This document shows, piece after piece, positions 27,571-37,834 of a DNA stretch of 64,000 bases (within the stretch, counting starts at the first letter, position 1; every line of letters begins with the position of its first letter). The stretch comes from Hallella multisaccharivorax DSM 17128 (GTDB taxonomy: Bacteria > Bacteroidota > Bacteroidia > Bacteroidales > Bacteroidaceae). The notes under the pieces were generated by a model. The model saw only the letters and a program-made list of their open reading frames with translations, ran no database searches and had not been told where the DNA came from. The translations under genes and the position numbers were made by a program. The stretch lies in contig NZ_GL945017.1 of the NCBI RefSeq assembly GCF_000218235.1, positions 1,180,040-1,244,039 of the forward strand, given 5' to 3'.

Positions 27571-29301
27571 ATGCATTTCAAATGGAAGTATGACCCACCC
27601 ACACCTGAGGAAGTACACCAGGCTCAGGAGTTGAGTGAGAAGCTCGGCATGAGCACCATCCTCACGGGCCTGCTCATCCGTCGCGGCATCACTACAGAGA
27701 GCGCGGCCAAGCGTTTCTTCCGTCCGCAGTTGTCTGACCTCATCAATCCGTTTCTGATGAAAGACATGGACGTGGCCGTGGATAGGCTCAACGATGCCAT
27801 GGGGAGAAAAGAGCGTGTGCTTGTCTATGGCGACTACGACGTGGACGGCTGCACGGCCGTGGCGCTGGTGTATAAGTTTTTGCAACAGTTCTATTCAAAT
27901 ATTGACTATTACATTCCTGACCGCTACGACGAGGGCTATGGCGTAAGCAAGAAAGGCATCGACTATGCCCATGACACCGGCGTCAAGCTCATCATCATTC
28001 TCGACTGTGGCATCAAAGCCAACGACATGATTGCCTATGCCAAGAGCCTTGGCATCGACTTCATCATCTGCGATCATCATATGCCCGATGACACACTGCC
28101 TGAGGCCGTGGCCATCCTCAACCCCAAACGGCCTGACGACAGTTACCCCTTCAAGCACCTCTGCGGTTGCGGTGTGGGTTTCAAATTCATGCAGGCTTTC
28201 TCCAAGAACAACGGCATCCCTTTCTCACGGCTCATCCCTCTGCTCGACTTCTGTGCTGTGAGCATCGCAGCAGATCTTGTGCCCGTTATCGACGAGAACC
28301 GTATTCTGGCCTATCACGGCCTGAAACAACTCAACCAGAACCCGTCGGTTGGACTGAAGGCCATCATCGACATCTGTGGTCTCAGTGGCCGCGAGATCTC
28401 CATGAGCGACATCATCTTCAAGATCGGTCCCCGCATCAACGCGTCGGGAAGAATGGAGAATGGTAAGGAAAGCGTGGATCTTTTGGTGGAGAAGGACTTC
28501 AATACTGCCGTGAGCGAGGCGCGTCACATAGACGAATACAACGAGCAGCGCAAGGATATTGACAAGCAGATGACAGAGGAGGCTAACCAGATAGTGTCGC
28601 GTATTGATGCACAGCGCCATAACACCTCTATTGTTCTTTACGATGAGCATTGGAAGAAAGGTGTCATTGGCATTGTGGCCTCACGTATCACGGAACTCTA
28701 TTTTCGCCCCACAGTGGTATTGACGCGCGACGGAAATTTGGCCACAGGGTCGGCCCGCTCGGTGATGGGCTTCGACATCTATTCTGCCATCAAGAGCTGT
28801 CGCGACCTGTTGCTCAACTTTGGCGGACACACCTACGCAGCGGGCCTGACACTCAGGTGGAACGATGTGCCCGAATTTCGCCGGCGCTTTCAGCATTATG
28901 TCGATGAGCATATCCACCCTGAACAGACAGAGGCCATGCTGCGTATCGATATTGTACTTGACTTCAAGGACATCACCAAGCGGCTTTACAATGACCTCAA
29001 GCGCTTTGCACCCTTTGGCCCGGGCAACGAAAAGCCGATGTTTTGTACCAAAGGGGTCTACGACTATGGCACAAGTAAGGTCGTGGGTCGGTCGCAGGAG
29101 CATATCAAGTTGGAGCTTGTCGACTCAAAATCGGGAACCGTCGTCAACGGCATCGCCTTCGGGCAGAGCGCCTCAGCGAGGTATATCAAGTCGAAGCGTT
29201 CGTTTGACATCGCTTATACTCTCGAGGCCAACGTGTTTAAGCGCAATCAGGTGCAGTTGCAGATTGAAGATATTCGACCAACCAAGGAGGTGGGCGATTA
29301 A
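27571..29301 (+). CDS. recJ: Single-stranded-DNA-specific exonuclease RecJ
   Basis: RecJ degrades single-stranded DNA 5' to 3' in recombination and mismatch repair. The DHH phosphoesterase motifs are VLVYGDYDVDGCTAVAL, IIILDCGIKAND and FIICDHHMP. The DHHA1 domain carries NFGGHTYAAGLTL, and a C-terminal OB-like domain follows. At 576 residues it matches the bacterial enzyme. recQ begins 21 bp downstream on the same strand, so the two repair genes form an operon. Confidence 0.96.
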   Translation: MHFKWKYDPPTPEEVHQAQELSEKLGMSTILTGLLIRRGITTESAAKRFFRPQLSDLINPFLMKDMDVAVDRLNDAMGRKERVLVYGDYDVDGCTAVALVYKFLQQFYSNIDYYIPDRYDEGYGVSKKGIDYAHDTGVKLIIILDCGIKANDMIAYAKSLGIDFIICDHHMPDDTLPEAVAILNPKRPDDSYPFKHLCGCGVGFKFMQAFSKNNGIPFSRLIPLLDFCAVSIAADLVPVIDENRILAYHGLKQLNQNPSVGLKAIIDICGLSGREISMSDIIFKIGPRINASGRMENGKESVDLLVEKDFNTAVSEARHIDEYNEQRKDIDKQMTEEANQIVSRIDAQRHNTSIVLYDEHWKKGVIGIVASRITELYFRPTVVLTRDGNLATGSARSVMGFDIYSAIKSCRDLLLNFGGHTYAAGLTLRWNDVPEFRRRFQHYVDEHIHPEQTEAMLRIDIVLDFKDITKRLYNDLKRFAPFGPGNEKPMFCTKGVYDYGTSKVVGRSQEHIKLELVDSKSGTVVNGIAFGQSASARYIKSKRSFDIAYTLEANVFKRNQVQLQIEDIRPTKEVGD

Positions 29302-29322
29302 CTGAAAAACAACGATGGAGCG

Positions 29323-31221
29323 ATGGAATCAGGAAAGCAAGATATCTATCGTGAGATTCTCAAGGAATACTGGGGCTACGACGATTTCCGTGGCGTTCAG
29401 CGGGAAATCATCGAGAGCATTGGAGCAGACAACGACACCCTCGGCCTGATGCCCACGGGTGGTGGCAAGAGCATCACCTTTCAGGTGCCTGCACTCTGCA
29501 AGGAGGGTACATGTATTGTCATCACTCCGCTCATCGCCTTGATGAAGGATCAGGTGCAGCATCTTAGGGCGAAAGGCATCAAGGCAGCTGCCATCTTCTC
29601 AGGTATGAAACGGAGCGAGATCGTAAAAACACTGGAGAATTGTATCTTCGGTGGTGTCAAACTGCTCTATGTCTCACCAGAGCGTCTCTCTTCCGACATT
29701 TTTCAAGTGAAGCTCCGTCATATGCCGGTGAGCTTCATCACCGTGGATGAGGCCCATTGCATCTCTCAGTGGGGCTATGATTTCCGTCCGGCTTATTTGG
29801 AGATTGGCAAGCTTCGGAAGCTGAAACCAGATGCTCCGGTGCTGGCACTCACCGCCACCGCCACACCACAAGTAATTGACGACATTCAGGATCGGCTCGG
29901 CTTTAGGAAGAAGAATGTCTTCCGCATGAGTTTTGAACGTAAGAATCTCTTTTATGTCGTGCGTCGCGCAGAGGATAAGCCTTCGGAACTGGTTCATATT
30001 CTGCGGCGTGTCGAAGGCTCGGCCATTGTTTACGTCAGGAGTCGCCGGCATTGCAAGGACATCGCAGAGTTTTTGGGAGGAGCTGGCATCAGCGCGACTT
30101 TCTATCATGCCGGATTAGAGCATGCGACACGCGATGAGCGGCAACACCAGTGGCAAAGTGACGAGAAACGTGTCATGGTTGCAACCAATGCCTTTGGTAT
30201 GGGCATCGACAAGCCTGATGTGCGGACGGTCATACATTTTGACTGTCCTGACTCTATCGAGGCTTATTTTCAGGAGGCAGGCAGGGCAGGGCGCGACGGT
30301 AAGCGGGCCTATGCCGTGTTGCTGTGGAATGAAGGAGATGAGAGAAAACTGAATCGGCGCATTGAAGAAAATTATCCGCCCAAGGACTATATAAATAATG
30401 TGTATGCACACCTCGCCTATTTTTATGGAGTGGGTGTAGGAAGTGGCATGGGGCATGTTTTCACTTTTGATATAGGAAAGTTTAGTTTCACTTATCATCT
30501 ATTTCCCGTTCAAGTAGACGCCTCGCTCCATCTGTTGGAGAATGCCGGCTATCTGCACTATGAGACGGATCCTGACTCGGCGGCTCGCGTGCATATCCTC
30601 TTGAGGCGCAATGACCTTTATCAGCTTGACACACTCTCGGCACATGAGGATGCTGTGATAACGGCTCTCTTGCGGTGTTATGGGGGGTTGTTCACTGACT
30701 ATCAGTATATTGACGGCGCACTCATCGCCATGCAGGCGCAGCTCACCCGTGACCAGTGTTATCAAGTGCTTAAAGGACTGAGCAAGCGCAATATCATCAG
30801 TTTCATACCCCAGCGTAAGATGCCTTACATCTCTTATCTTCGCGACCGTGAGGAAGAGGTGTTCCTTCCGGAGACGGTCTATGAGAATCGGAAAGAGCAG
30901 TACACTAAGCGAATAGAGGCTATCATTGCCTATGCTGAGAATGACAATATTTGCCGAAGCCAGCAGTTGTTGCGCTATTTTGGAGAAACTGACGTAGCTC
31001 CTTGCAGTCATTGCGATGTATGTCTCTCTGAAAAGCGGAGGCCGGTGACCATGAGTGATACTACTGTGAAGAAGATACTTGCTCTGCTTGCCGACAAGCT
31101 ACCGCACGAATTGGCGGAGGTGACAGCGCTGGATGCGCCCAGTGAGGAGATTGACAGTGCCTTGCGTTTTCTGGTGAGCGAAGAGAAGGTGACAGTGGAT
31201 GGAGATAAAATAAGGATATAG
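29323..31221 (+). CDS. recQ: ATP-dependent DNA helicase RecQ
   Basis: RecQ unwinds DNA 3' to 5' and supplies RecJ with single strands at stalled or gapped forks. Superfamily 2 motifs are clear: GLMPTGGGKSITFQ (I), TVDEAHCISQWGYDFRP (II and the aromatic-rich loop), ALTATAT (III) and YFQEAGRAGRDG (VI). Zinc-binding cysteines follow in the RQC region (CSHCDVC). The C-terminus ends in a winged-helix-like stretch and has no recognisable HRDC domain, unlike the Escherichia coli enzyme. At 632 residues the reading frame is complete. Confidence 0.94.
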   Translation: MESGKQDIYREILKEYWGYDDFRGVQREIIESIGADNDTLGLMPTGGGKSITFQVPALCKEGTCIVITPLIALMKDQVQHLRAKGIKAAAIFSGMKRSEIVKTLENCIFGGVKLLYVSPERLSSDIFQVKLRHMPVSFITVDEAHCISQWGYDFRPAYLEIGKLRKLKPDAPVLALTATATPQVIDDIQDRLGFRKKNVFRMSFERKNLFYVVRRAEDKPSELVHILRRVEGSAIVYVRSRRHCKDIAEFLGGAGISATFYHAGLEHATRDERQHQWQSDEKRVMVATNAFGMGIDKPDVRTVIHFDCPDSIEAYFQEAGRAGRDGKRAYAVLLWNEGDERKLNRRIEENYPPKDYINNVYAHLAYFYGVGVGSGMGHVFTFDIGKFSFTYHLFPVQVDASLHLLENAGYLHYETDPDSAARVHILLRRNDLYQLDTLSAHEDAVITALLRCYGGLFTDYQYIDGALIAMQAQLTRDQCYQVLKGLSKRNIISFIPQRKMPYISYLRDREEEVFLPETVYENRKEQYTKRIEAIIAYAENDNICRSQQLLRYFGETDVAPCSHCDVCLSEKRRPVTMSDTTVKKILALLADKLPHELAEVTALDAPSEEIDSALRFLVSEEKVTVDGDKIRI

Positions 31222-31250
31222 GGGAAGGGCCCGTTTCATTCTATTATAAA

Positions 31251-31273
31251 AGGCCCGCCTCACGGCGAGCCCT
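31251..31273 (-). terminator. Terminator between convergent recQ and fldA
   Basis: On the minus strand AGGGCTCGCC and GGCGGGCCT pair around a four-base loop and run into TTTTATAATAG. It lies about 57 bases after the flavodoxin stop. It may also act weakly on recQ transcripts. Confidence 0.65.
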
Positions 31274-31329
31274 CTACGTAATATACAAAAACATTATGAT
31301 GGATTGTGCGCTAAGCCTTTGGAACAGCT

Positions 31330-31821
31330 TTAAAATCCCAATGTGGGGAGCCAGGCATCAATGCGCTCCTCAGTCTTGTTATCCTCGTTGACATCGTCGA
31401 GGGCAAGGCCGATGAAGTGGCCGTTAACCACGGAGTCGCTGTCGTCGTAGGTGTAACCGTCGGTAGAGACATTGTCGCCAACCATTGTGGCTCCCGCTGC
31501 CTTGGCAGCATCATACAGCTCTTTCATGCCGCCACAGAAAGTGTCGCTATACGACTCGCTGTCGCCACAGCCGAAAATGGCGACCTTCTTTCCGCTGAGT
31601 CCAACGGATTTCAATACTTTCACACCGTCATACCAGTCGTCTTGCATCTCGCCAGCGCCCCATGTAGAAGTACCGAGAACGAGGTTATCGGCATTCTTGA
31701 CATCCGTGTCAGTGAGAGATGACACTTCGATAACATTTGCGCCCAGTTTTTGGCCGAGGGTCTTGGCGATGGCTTCGCAGGTACCGGTCGATGATCCGTA
31801 AACTACAATTGTCTTGCTCAT
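31330..31821 (-). CDS. fldA: Flavodoxin
   Basis: This small FMN protein replaces ferredoxin as a low-potential electron carrier, for example for anaerobic radical enzymes. The phosphate-binding loop is VYGSSTGTCEAIAKTL near the N-terminus. The FMN-contacting loops are LGTSTWGAGEMQDDW and FGCGDSESYSDTFCGGM. At 163 residues it is a long-chain flavodoxin. It is transcribed alone, convergent with recQ. Confidence 0.95.
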   Translation of the reverse strand: MSKTIVVYGSSTGTCEAIAKTLGQKLGANVIEVSSLTDTDVKNADNLVLGTSTWGAGEMQDDWYDGVKVLKSVGLSGKKVAIFGCGDSESYSDTFCGGMKELYDAAKAAGATMVGDNVSTDGYTYDDSDSVVNGHFIGLALDDVNEDNKTEERIDAWLPTLGF

Positions 31822-31861
31822 AGTGATGTTGTTTTTTTATTTGATTTTATTATTCTGATGG

Positions 31862-31869
31862 CAAAATTA
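31862..31869 (-). promoter_or_regulatory. Promoter -7 box for fldA
   Basis: TAATTTTG on the minus strand, 40 bases upstream of the flavodoxin ATG. Confidence 0.55.
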
Positions 31870-31956
31870 CTTTATTTCTATTATTGCCACAATACCTAAA
31901 AATGATGATTCTGATAAAAACCTCATACTTTGGTACAGAAATAAAAGCAAAAAGCG

Positions 31957-31964
31957 TACCTTTG
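31957..31964 (+). promoter_or_regulatory. Promoter -7 box for aroC
   Basis: TACCTTTG lies 25 bases before the aroC ATG. A TTTG is present 24 bases further upstream, slightly beyond the usual spacing. Confidence 0.55.
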
Positions 31965-31989
31965 TGACACAAACCATTAGAAAAAGACA

Positions 31990-33057
31990 ATGACGCGAAA
32001 TATTTTTGGCAATGTGTTCACCCTTACCTCTTATGGTGAGAGCCACGGTGTGGCTGTGGGTGGTGTCGTCGACGGCATGCCGGCAGGAATAGATATAGAC
32101 CTTGACTTCATTCAGTACGAGCTTTCACGGCGCCGGCCGGGGCAAAGCAAGGTGACCACCTCACGCAGTGAACTGGATCAGGTGGAGCTGCTCAGTGGGG
32201 TATTTGAGGGAAAATCGACGGGTGCACCGATAGGCTTTATGGTACGCAATACCAACCAGCATTCCAAGGACTACGATAACATCCGTCGGCTGTTCCGTCC
32301 CTCACATGCTGACTTTACGTATTATTCTAAGTATGGTATCCGCGACTACAGAGGTGGTGGCCGCTCATCGGCACGCATTACGATTGCCCGATGTGTGGGT
32401 GGCGCGTTAGCGAAATTGGCTCTACGTCAACTCGGCGTAAGCGTTCAGGCCTATGTCTCTCAGGTGGGTGCTGTTGCGCTCGACCGTGACTATCATCGTT
32501 ATGACCTTTCAAAGGCCGAGGAGAATGTGGTGCGTTGTCCTGATGAGATGAAGGCGAAGGAGATGGAACGCCTCATTCTTGAGGTCAAAGGGAAGGGTGA
32601 TACTGTCGGTGGAGTGGTGACATGTGTCATTCGGGGATGCCCTGCGGGACTGGGTGAGCCAGAGTTTGGCAAGCTCCATGCACAGTTAGGTGCGGCAATG
32701 CTCTCGATCAATGCGGTAAAGGGCTTTGAAATCGGCGATGGATTCGATATCGTACCGCACTATGGCTCTGAGGTGAACGATATTCTTACGACCGACGGCC
32801 TGCGTTCCAACCACTCCGGTGGGATTCAAGGTGGGATCTCCAATGGTGCTGACATATTCTTTCGTGTGGCGTTTAAGCCAGTGGCCACGCTCCTCATGTC
32901 CCAGCCGACGATAGACATCGATGGCAATGCCACGACCGTGAACGTGCGTGGACGTCATGACCCTTGCGTGGTGCCGAGAGCGGTGCCCATCGTTGAGAGC
33001 ATGGCTTCAATGGTGATTCTTGATAGCTATTTGTTGAATAAGACGGTGAAATTGTAA
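31990..33057 (+). CDS. aroC: Chorismate synthase
   Basis: AroC carries out the last step of the shikimate pathway, making chorismate from EPSP with reduced FMN. Signatures are [49 protein letters not shown] and [16 protein letters not shown]. The length of 355 residues is standard. The GNAT gene follows after 5 bp, so the two are cotranscribed. The aroE gene of the same pathway lies elsewhere in the window (42.3 kb). Confidence 0.98.
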   Translation: MTRNIFGNVFTLTSYGESHGVAVGGVVDGMPAGIDIDLDFIQYELSRRRPGQSKVTTSRSELDQVELLSGVFEGKSTGAPIGFMVRNTNQHSKDYDNIRRLFRPSHADFTYYSKYGIRDYRGGGRSSARITIARCVGGALAKLALRQLGVSVQAYVSQVGAVALDRDYHRYDLSKAEENVVRCPDEMKAKEMERLILEVKGKGDTVGGVVTCVIRGCPAGLGEPEFGKLHAQLGAAMLSINAVKGFEIGDGFDIVPHYGSEVNDILTTDGLRSNHSGGIQGGISNGADIFFRVAFKPVATLLMSQPTIDIDGNATTVNVRGRHDPCVVPRAVPIVESMASMVILDSYLLNKTVKL

Positions 33058-33062
33058 ACGGT

Positions 33063-33638
33063 ATGTGTGACGAGGAGGTTCGTATTGTCGGCGGTACGAA
33101 GGATCAGGCTGCAGAAATAGCCTCATTGATCATGGAAGCGATGGACTATGACTGCTGTCTACATTTTGCCGGCCCTGAGCATTCGCTGGACGATTTCCAT
33201 CGCATGATGACAGATCTTGTCAGAATGGACGACAGTCAGTATTCTTATCGTAACACTTTGGTTGCTATGACGGGAGGGGAGATAGCGGGAATATTGGTGG
33301 GATACGACGGTAAAGAACTGAGGAAGTTGCGCGTGCGCTTTGTGGAAAAAATGCAGGAATATTTTGGGCGGGACTTCTCTGGAATGAAAGATGAAACGAC
33401 TGAGGGCGAGTATTATCTTGACTCGTTGTGTGTGAAGTCAGCTTTCCGTAAACACGGTATCGCTACGCGGTTGATCGGAGAAGCTATCAGGCGGTACGGT
33501 AGTCAGCCCGTGGGCTTGTTGGTGGACCATACACACCCATGGGCTGAACGGCTCTACCGTGCCATTGGTTTCGAGTTTGTCAATGCGACGATGTGGGGTG
33601 GGCACGCAATGAACCATCTACAATATTTCAAAGGATAA
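33063..33638 (+). CDS. GNAT-family N-acetyltransferase
   Basis: The protein has the GNAT acetyl-CoA fold: a central beta strand (YYLDSLCVKSAF) followed by the pyrophosphate-binding loop RKHGIATRL and a C-terminal ERLYRAIGFEFV. The N-terminal half (MIMEAMDYDCCLHFAGPEHSLDDFHRMM) resembles GNAT proteins of unknown substrate that are common in Bacteroidota. At 191 residues it is of typical size. The substrate cannot be deduced. It is tightly coupled to aroC by position only. Confidence 0.85.
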   Translation: MCDEEVRIVGGTKDQAAEIASLIMEAMDYDCCLHFAGPEHSLDDFHRMMTDLVRMDDSQYSYRNTLVAMTGGEIAGILVGYDGKELRKLRVRFVEKMQEYFGRDFSGMKDETTEGEYYLDSLCVKSAFRKHGIATRLIGEAIRRYGSQPVGLLVDHTHPWAERLYRAIGFEFVNATMWGGHAMNHLQYFKG

Positions 33639-33660
33639 AATGCAACATGGGATCGCATTT
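33638..33660. terminator. Possible weak terminator between convergent genes
   Basis: AAATGC and GCATTT form a 6-bp stem around an 11-base loop, spanning the two convergent stop codons. The T-runs are short. Confidence 0.35.
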
Positions 33661-34190
33661 CATCTCACTTCCACAATCTCTGCGAGCTCTTTGCGCTTTT
33701 TCTCTGTATGGGGACAATCTTCAGCAATGTGTCCTACGGGGATAATGGCAACAGCCTCAAAGCCCTCTATGTGAAAAAGCTGGTTGACGGCCGAGACATC
33801 GTAGTTGCACACCCAACATGTGCCTAATCCTCTGTCAGCTGCCGCCAGGCAGAGATGCTCTACAGCTATGCCGAGATCGATGTCACCGTGGGCTTTGCCA
33901 TCTCCTTGGCGCACCCAGCAGCCTTTGGTATTCTTTAAACATAGCACGTACATCGGTGCGGTGGTGAACCAAGGGCGGTCGTAGCATTTTCGGATGCTGG
34001 CCTTAGCCTCATCAGAGGTCAAGAGCAAGAACTTCCAGGGCTGCTTGTTGCAGGCCGATGGAGCCAGACGCACACATTCCATGATATAGTCAATGTCAGC
34101 CTTGCTGACCCGTTCCTCAGTAAATTTACGTGTTGAGAAACGCAGAGTAGAGAGCTCCTTGAATTCCATACTGTTCTCTTTTTGGGTCAT
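33660..34190 (-). CDS. Nitroreductase-family protein
   Basis: The protein is an FMN-dependent NAD(P)H oxidoreductase of the nitroreductase fold. The N-terminal FMN-binding RFSTRKFTEERV and the conserved RLAPSACNKQPWKF are visible, and GLGTCWVCNYD lies in the second half. At 176 residues it is short but complete for the family. Its start codon overlaps the stop of the thioredoxin-like gene (ATGA), so it is the last gene of the lpx operon. The physiological substrate is unknown. Confidence 0.87.
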   Translation of the reverse strand: MTQKENSMEFKELSTLRFSTRKFTEERVSKADIDYIMECVRLAPSACNKQPWKFLLLTSDEAKASIRKCYDRPWFTTAPMYVLCLKNTKGCWVRQGDGKAHGDIDLGIAVEHLCLAAADRGLGTCWVCNYDVSAVNQLFHIEGFEAVAIIPVGHIAEDCPHTEKKRKELAEIVEVR

Positions 34191-34681
34191 TGCTTCACGG
34201 CCTTAGGCGTCCATGCGTTCAGGAAACGGAGCACCTTTTCCTTATTATAGCCTTTCCCTTCCTCAAGGAAACTGGAATCCTGAATATGCAGTACCTTTCC
34301 ATTGGCATTGAGGACGACAAAGACAGGAAAACCAAAACGCTGCGGGTTATCTAACCGCTTCATCAAGGTCTCGGCTGCTGTATTGTTGGCTTTGCGAGGA
34401 TTGTAGTTGACGTGGAGGTACAGATAATTGTCGGTAATCACCTTCGTAATGTCGGAATCCTTACTGATGAAATCGGCAAACCTTAGGCACCATGGACACC
34501 AATTTCCGCCAACTTGGCAGATGATAAACTTACTTGGACTTGCGGACTTTATTTGGACGAGAGCCTGGTCTATTTGCTCCATCGGATTGATGGACTCGTC
34601 GTACACTTTTTTTAATGTTGACTGTGCGCCCACCATTATAGTGACGAGAGCCAGCAGGAGCGTTAAGATTGATTTCTTCAT
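34187..34681 (-). CDS. Secreted thioredoxin-like protein
   Basis: A signal peptide of about 19 residues (MKKSILTLLLALVTIMVGA) precedes a thioredoxin fold with the redox motif WCPWC (in GGNWCPWCLRF). A cis-proline-like segment (FGFPVFVVLNANGKVLH) follows. It probably works in the periplasm as a disulfide reductase or isomerase. At 164 residues it is a single domain. It overlaps miaA upstream and the nitroreductase gene downstream by four bases each, so all three are translationally coupled. Confidence 0.85.
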   Translation of the reverse strand: MKKSILTLLLALVTIMVGAQSTLKKVYDESINPMEQIDQALVQIKSASPSKFIICQVGGNWCPWCLRFADFISKDSDITKVITDNYLYLHVNYNPRKANNTAAETLMKRLDNPQRFGFPVFVVLNANGKVLHIQDSSFLEEGKGYNKEKVLRFLNAWTPKAVKQ

Positions 34682-35604
34682 AATGCGTTTTGGTTATGGT
34701 TTGTTATTAACTGTATGATGTCTTTGAGATGATCAGGATTGAACCATTGTATGTCAACATCTTTTTTGAACCATGTGAGCTGCTTGCGCATATAGCGGCG
34801 GGTGTTTGACTGTATTTGCCGAATAGCTTCATGAAGAGAGATGAGGCCATCGAGGTAGTCGAACATTTCTTTGTAGCCGACCGTGTTGAGCGCATTGAGT
34901 TCCCGCCTGTCATAAACGGAAAGAGCCTCGTTAACAAGTCCGTCGTCAACCATTTTGACTACGCGGTTGTTGATGCGTTCGTACATCTCTCCACGGGGAC
35001 GGTTCAACCCTATCTTGACAATGTGGAAAGGACGCCGCTTGACAGATCCCTTTCTATAATAAGAATATGTATGCCTCGACTGATGACAGATCTCTAAAGC
35101 GTGGATTACACGGCGTGGATTGTTTTTGTCGACAATTGCCCAATAGTCGGGATCCATTCGATGAAGTTCTTCGACAAGTTTTTCCAAACCTTCGCTTTCG
35201 AGCCTTTGCTTCATCCATTGGCGTGTCTCTTCGTTTATAGTAGGGATGTCATCGATGCCTTTACATACGGCATCTATATACATCATACTACCGCCGGTGA
35301 GCAGCAAACTCTGATGTAGGGTGCCGTCTTCGGTACCATGGAAAAGCCGCTCTATGAGGGAGAGACAGTCTTCCTCATAGAGCGACGCACTGTAGTAATC
35401 GTCAATGGAATGATTACCGACGAAGTAATGACGCACTTTCTCTTGCTGCAGAGGGGTAGGGGCAGCAGTGCCAATAGGTATCTCCGCGTAGATTTGCCGT
35501 GAATCAGCATTGATGATAGGTGAGCCGAGATACCTGGCAATGGTCAGAGCCGCCTCGCTCTTACCAACACCCGTGGGACCAAGAAGCATGAAGAGCGTAT
35601 TCAA
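34678..35604 (-). CDS. miaA: tRNA dimethylallyltransferase
   Basis: MiaA adds a dimethylallyl group to A37 of tRNAs that read UNN codons. The P-loop is LGPTGVGKSEAAL, followed by INADSRQIYAEIPIGTAAP and the DDY segment that binds the prenyl donor. The C-terminal half carries RRVIHALEI and a basic RQIQSNTRRYMRKQLTWF. At 308 residues it is full length. It begins two bases after lpxA ends. Confidence 0.96.
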   Translation of the reverse strand: MNTLFMLLGPTGVGKSEAALTIARYLGSPIINADSRQIYAEIPIGTAAPTPLQQEKVRHYFVGNHSIDDYYSASLYEEDCLSLIERLFHGTEDGTLHQSLLLTGGSMMYIDAVCKGIDDIPTINEETRQWMKQRLESEGLEKLVEELHRMDPDYWAIVDKNNPRRVIHALEICHQSRHTYSYYRKGSVKRRPFHIVKIGLNRPRGEMYERINNRVVKMVDDGLVNEALSVYDRRELNALNTVGYKEMFDYLDGLISLHEAIRQIQSNTRRYMRKQLTWFKKDVDIQWFNPDHLKDIIQLITNHNQNAL

Positions 35605-35606
35605 GT

Positions 35607-36377
35607 CTAACGGATAATACCCCGTTTGGAGGTTGAGATGAAGTCGATGATATATTGAATTTCCGGTGTCACCTGTAACTCGCTCTGGATCTTCTTCAGG
35701 CCGTCGGCGATGATGCCCTCGCTATAGATGAGACGGTAAGCATTGTGGATGAGTTCGATGAGATCGTTGCTAAAGCCGTGGCGACGCAACCCTACAAGGT
35801 TGATGCCACAATAGCGGGTAGGCTCCTTGCCGGCAATAATGTATGGGGGTATATCTTGACTGAAGCGACAACCACCTTGAATCATTACATAACCGCCAAT
35901 CTTGCAGAATTGGTGAGTAAGGACGGTGGCAGAAATAACGGCATTGTCGTCAATGGTGACCTCACCGCCGAATTTCGTAGAATTGCCGATGATGCAGTTG
36001 TTGCCTAATACACAGTCGTGTGCCACATGCATATTCTCCATGAGTAGGTTATTGTTACCGACAATGGTTTCGCCTTTCGACGCAGTACCACGCGAAATGG
36101 TGACATTTTCACGGATGCTGTTGCCGTCACCGATAAGACATTGAGTGTCTTCGCCTTTGAACTTTAGGTCCTGTGGCTTTGTGGAGAGGCTTGCCCCCGG
36201 GAACACCTCGTTATTACTACCCATACGTGTGCCATAGTTCAGGGTAACGCTGTTGTGCAGCACATTATTGTTGCCAATGATAGTATTCTTATCAATAAAG
36301 CAGAAGGGGCCGATGATGTTGTTGTCGCCGAGTTTTGCGTCGGGGTCAACGAATGCCAGTGGGCTTATCTGATTCAT
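35607..36377 (-). CDS. lpxA: UDP-N-acetylglucosamine acyltransferase
   Basis: LpxA adds the first hydroxyacyl chain to UDP-GlcNAc in lipid A synthesis. The chain is a left-handed beta-helix built from hexapeptide repeats such as LGDNNIIGPFC and IVGNNNLLMENMHVAHDC, the latter holding the catalytic histidine. The C-terminal helical part starts at GLRRHGFSNDL. At 256 residues it matches the family. It stands 55 bp after lpxC-fabZ in the lpx operon. Confidence 0.97.
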   Translation of the reverse strand: MNQISPLAFVDPDAKLGDNNIIGPFCFIDKNTIIGNNNVLHNSVTLNYGTRMGSNNEVFPGASLSTKPQDLKFKGEDTQCLIGDGNSIRENVTISRGTASKGETIVGNNNLLMENMHVAHDCVLGNNCIIGNSTKFGGEVTIDDNAVISATVLTHQFCKIGGYVMIQGGCRFSQDIPPYIIAGKEPTRYCGINLVGLRRHGFSNDLIELIHNAYRLIYSEGIIADGLKKIQSELQVTPEIQYIIDFISTSKRGIIR

Positions 36378-36432
36378 AAATGATTATTACTGATTATTTT
36401 GTGAACTTCTTCTTTGCTATCATTTTTTCTTT

Positions 36433-37827
36433 TCACTCTTCGTTCTTGACAATTTGTGCAGTGAAGGTAGCTTCAGAGACGACGTGGTCGCCGACGAACA
36501 TATAGCCTTTCATAGAGCTGATGCCATGGCGTACGGGGCTGATTAACTCGACGCGGAAGAGCAGAGTATCGCCTGGTACGACCTTATGTCGGAACTTTAC
36601 ATTGTCAATCTTCAGAAAATAGGTGGACCATTTCTCGGGTTCATGCAGCTGGCTGAGTACAAGTAGTCCGCCGCATTGTGCCATGGCCTCAATCTGCAGT
36701 ACGCCTGGCATAACGGGCTCCTGTGGGAAGTGCCCCTGGAAGAAGGGCTCATTGGCTGTGACATTTTTTACGCCAACGATGGTAGTGGCACCCATGGCGA
36801 CTATCTTGTCCACGAGCTGCATAGGATAGCGGTGAGGAAGCAGCTGGCGGATGCGGATGTTGTCCATTAGTGGCTCATCATTGGGATCATAGATTGGAGC
36901 CTGTACCTCATGCTTGCGAATCTCCTTACGCATAAGGCGTGCAAATTTGTTATTAATTGTGTGTCCGGGGCGTGTGGCAATGATGCGGCCTTTAATAGGC
37001 TTGCCGATCAAGGCCATGTCGCCGATGATGTCAAGGAGCTTATGTCGGGTGCACTCGTTGTCCCACCGCAACGGGTGGTGTTGGATATAACCAATCTTGG
37101 TGGCGTCGATATGCGGCACATGAAGTAGGTCTGCCAGTTTATCGAGTTTTTCTTGCTCAACCTGTTGCTCATAGATCACAATGGCATTATCGAGATCACC
37201 ACCTTTTATAAGATTAGCCTCAAGTAGGGGCACAATATCCCGCACAAAAACGAATGTGCGTGCTGGCGCTATATCAGTGGAGTATTTGTCTATGCTATCA
37301 AGGGTGGCGAACTGTGAGCTGATAAACTTAGAATTGAACGAGCACATGGCCGTAATGGAGAAATCTTTGTCGGGAAGAATCGTAATCACAGATTTACTCT
37401 CGTCGTCTCTCACTTCAATTTTCTTTCGGATGATATAATAGTCTTTTGGCGCATTTTGATCCACGATGCCCACCTTCTTGATTTGCTCTACATATATGTC
37501 AGCGGCTCCATCAAGAATAGGGAATTCTGGTCCATTAACCTGAATGAGGCAGTTGTCGATGCCCGAGGCGTAGAGGGCGGACATGCCATGCTCAACAGTG
37601 GAAACGCGTGCCTCTCCCTTTTGAAGTACAGTTCCACGATGCGTGTCGACGACATTTTCGGCGATGGCCTCAATGACGGGTTGCCCTTCCAGGTCGATGC
37701 GTTGTATCTTATAGCCAGTGTTCTCGGGTGCAGGATTAAAGGTAACAGTGAGGTTAAGCCCTGTATGCAGGCCCTTCCCCGAGAGGGAGAAACTGCCACC
37801 CAGCGTCTTTTGTTTTTCAGCGTTCAT
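36433..37827 (-). CDS. lpxC/fabZ: Fused UDP-3-O-acyl-GlcNAc deacetylase and hydroxyacyl-ACP dehydratase
   Basis: Two enzymes share one chain. The N-terminal part (about 1-300) is LpxC, the zinc deacetylase that commits carbon to lipid A, with [17 protein letters not shown] and [12 protein letters not shown]. The C-terminal part (about 320-464) is FabZ, with [14 protein letters not shown] and the catalytic [14 protein letters not shown]. This fusion is known in Bacteroidota. I place the start at 37827 because LpxC similarity begins at [11 protein letters not shown], 7 bases after lpxD. The longer frame upstream would run back into lpxD. Confidence 0.96.
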   Translation of the reverse strand: MNAEKQKTLGGSFSLSGKGLHTGLNLTVTFNPAPENTGYKIQRIDLEGQPVIEAIAENVVDTHRGTVLQKGEARVSTVEHGMSALYASGIDNCLIQVNGPEFPILDGAADIYVEQIKKVGIVDQNAPKDYYIIRKKIEVRDDESKSVITILPDKDFSITAMCSFNSKFISSQFATLDSIDKYSTDIAPARTFVFVRDIVPLLEANLIKGGDLDNAIVIYEQQVEQEKLDKLADLLHVPHIDATKIGYIQHHPLRWDNECTRHKLLDIIGDMALIGKPIKGRIIATRPGHTINNKFARLMRKEIRKHEVQAPIYDPNDEPLMDNIRIRQLLPHRYPMQLVDKIVAMGATTIVGVKNVTANEPFFQGHFPQEPVMPGVLQIEAMAQCGGLLVLSQLHEPEKWSTYFLKIDNVKFRHKVVPGDTLLFRVELISPVRHGISSMKGYMFVGDHVVSEATFTAQIVKNEE

Positions 37828-37834
37828 ATCTGTG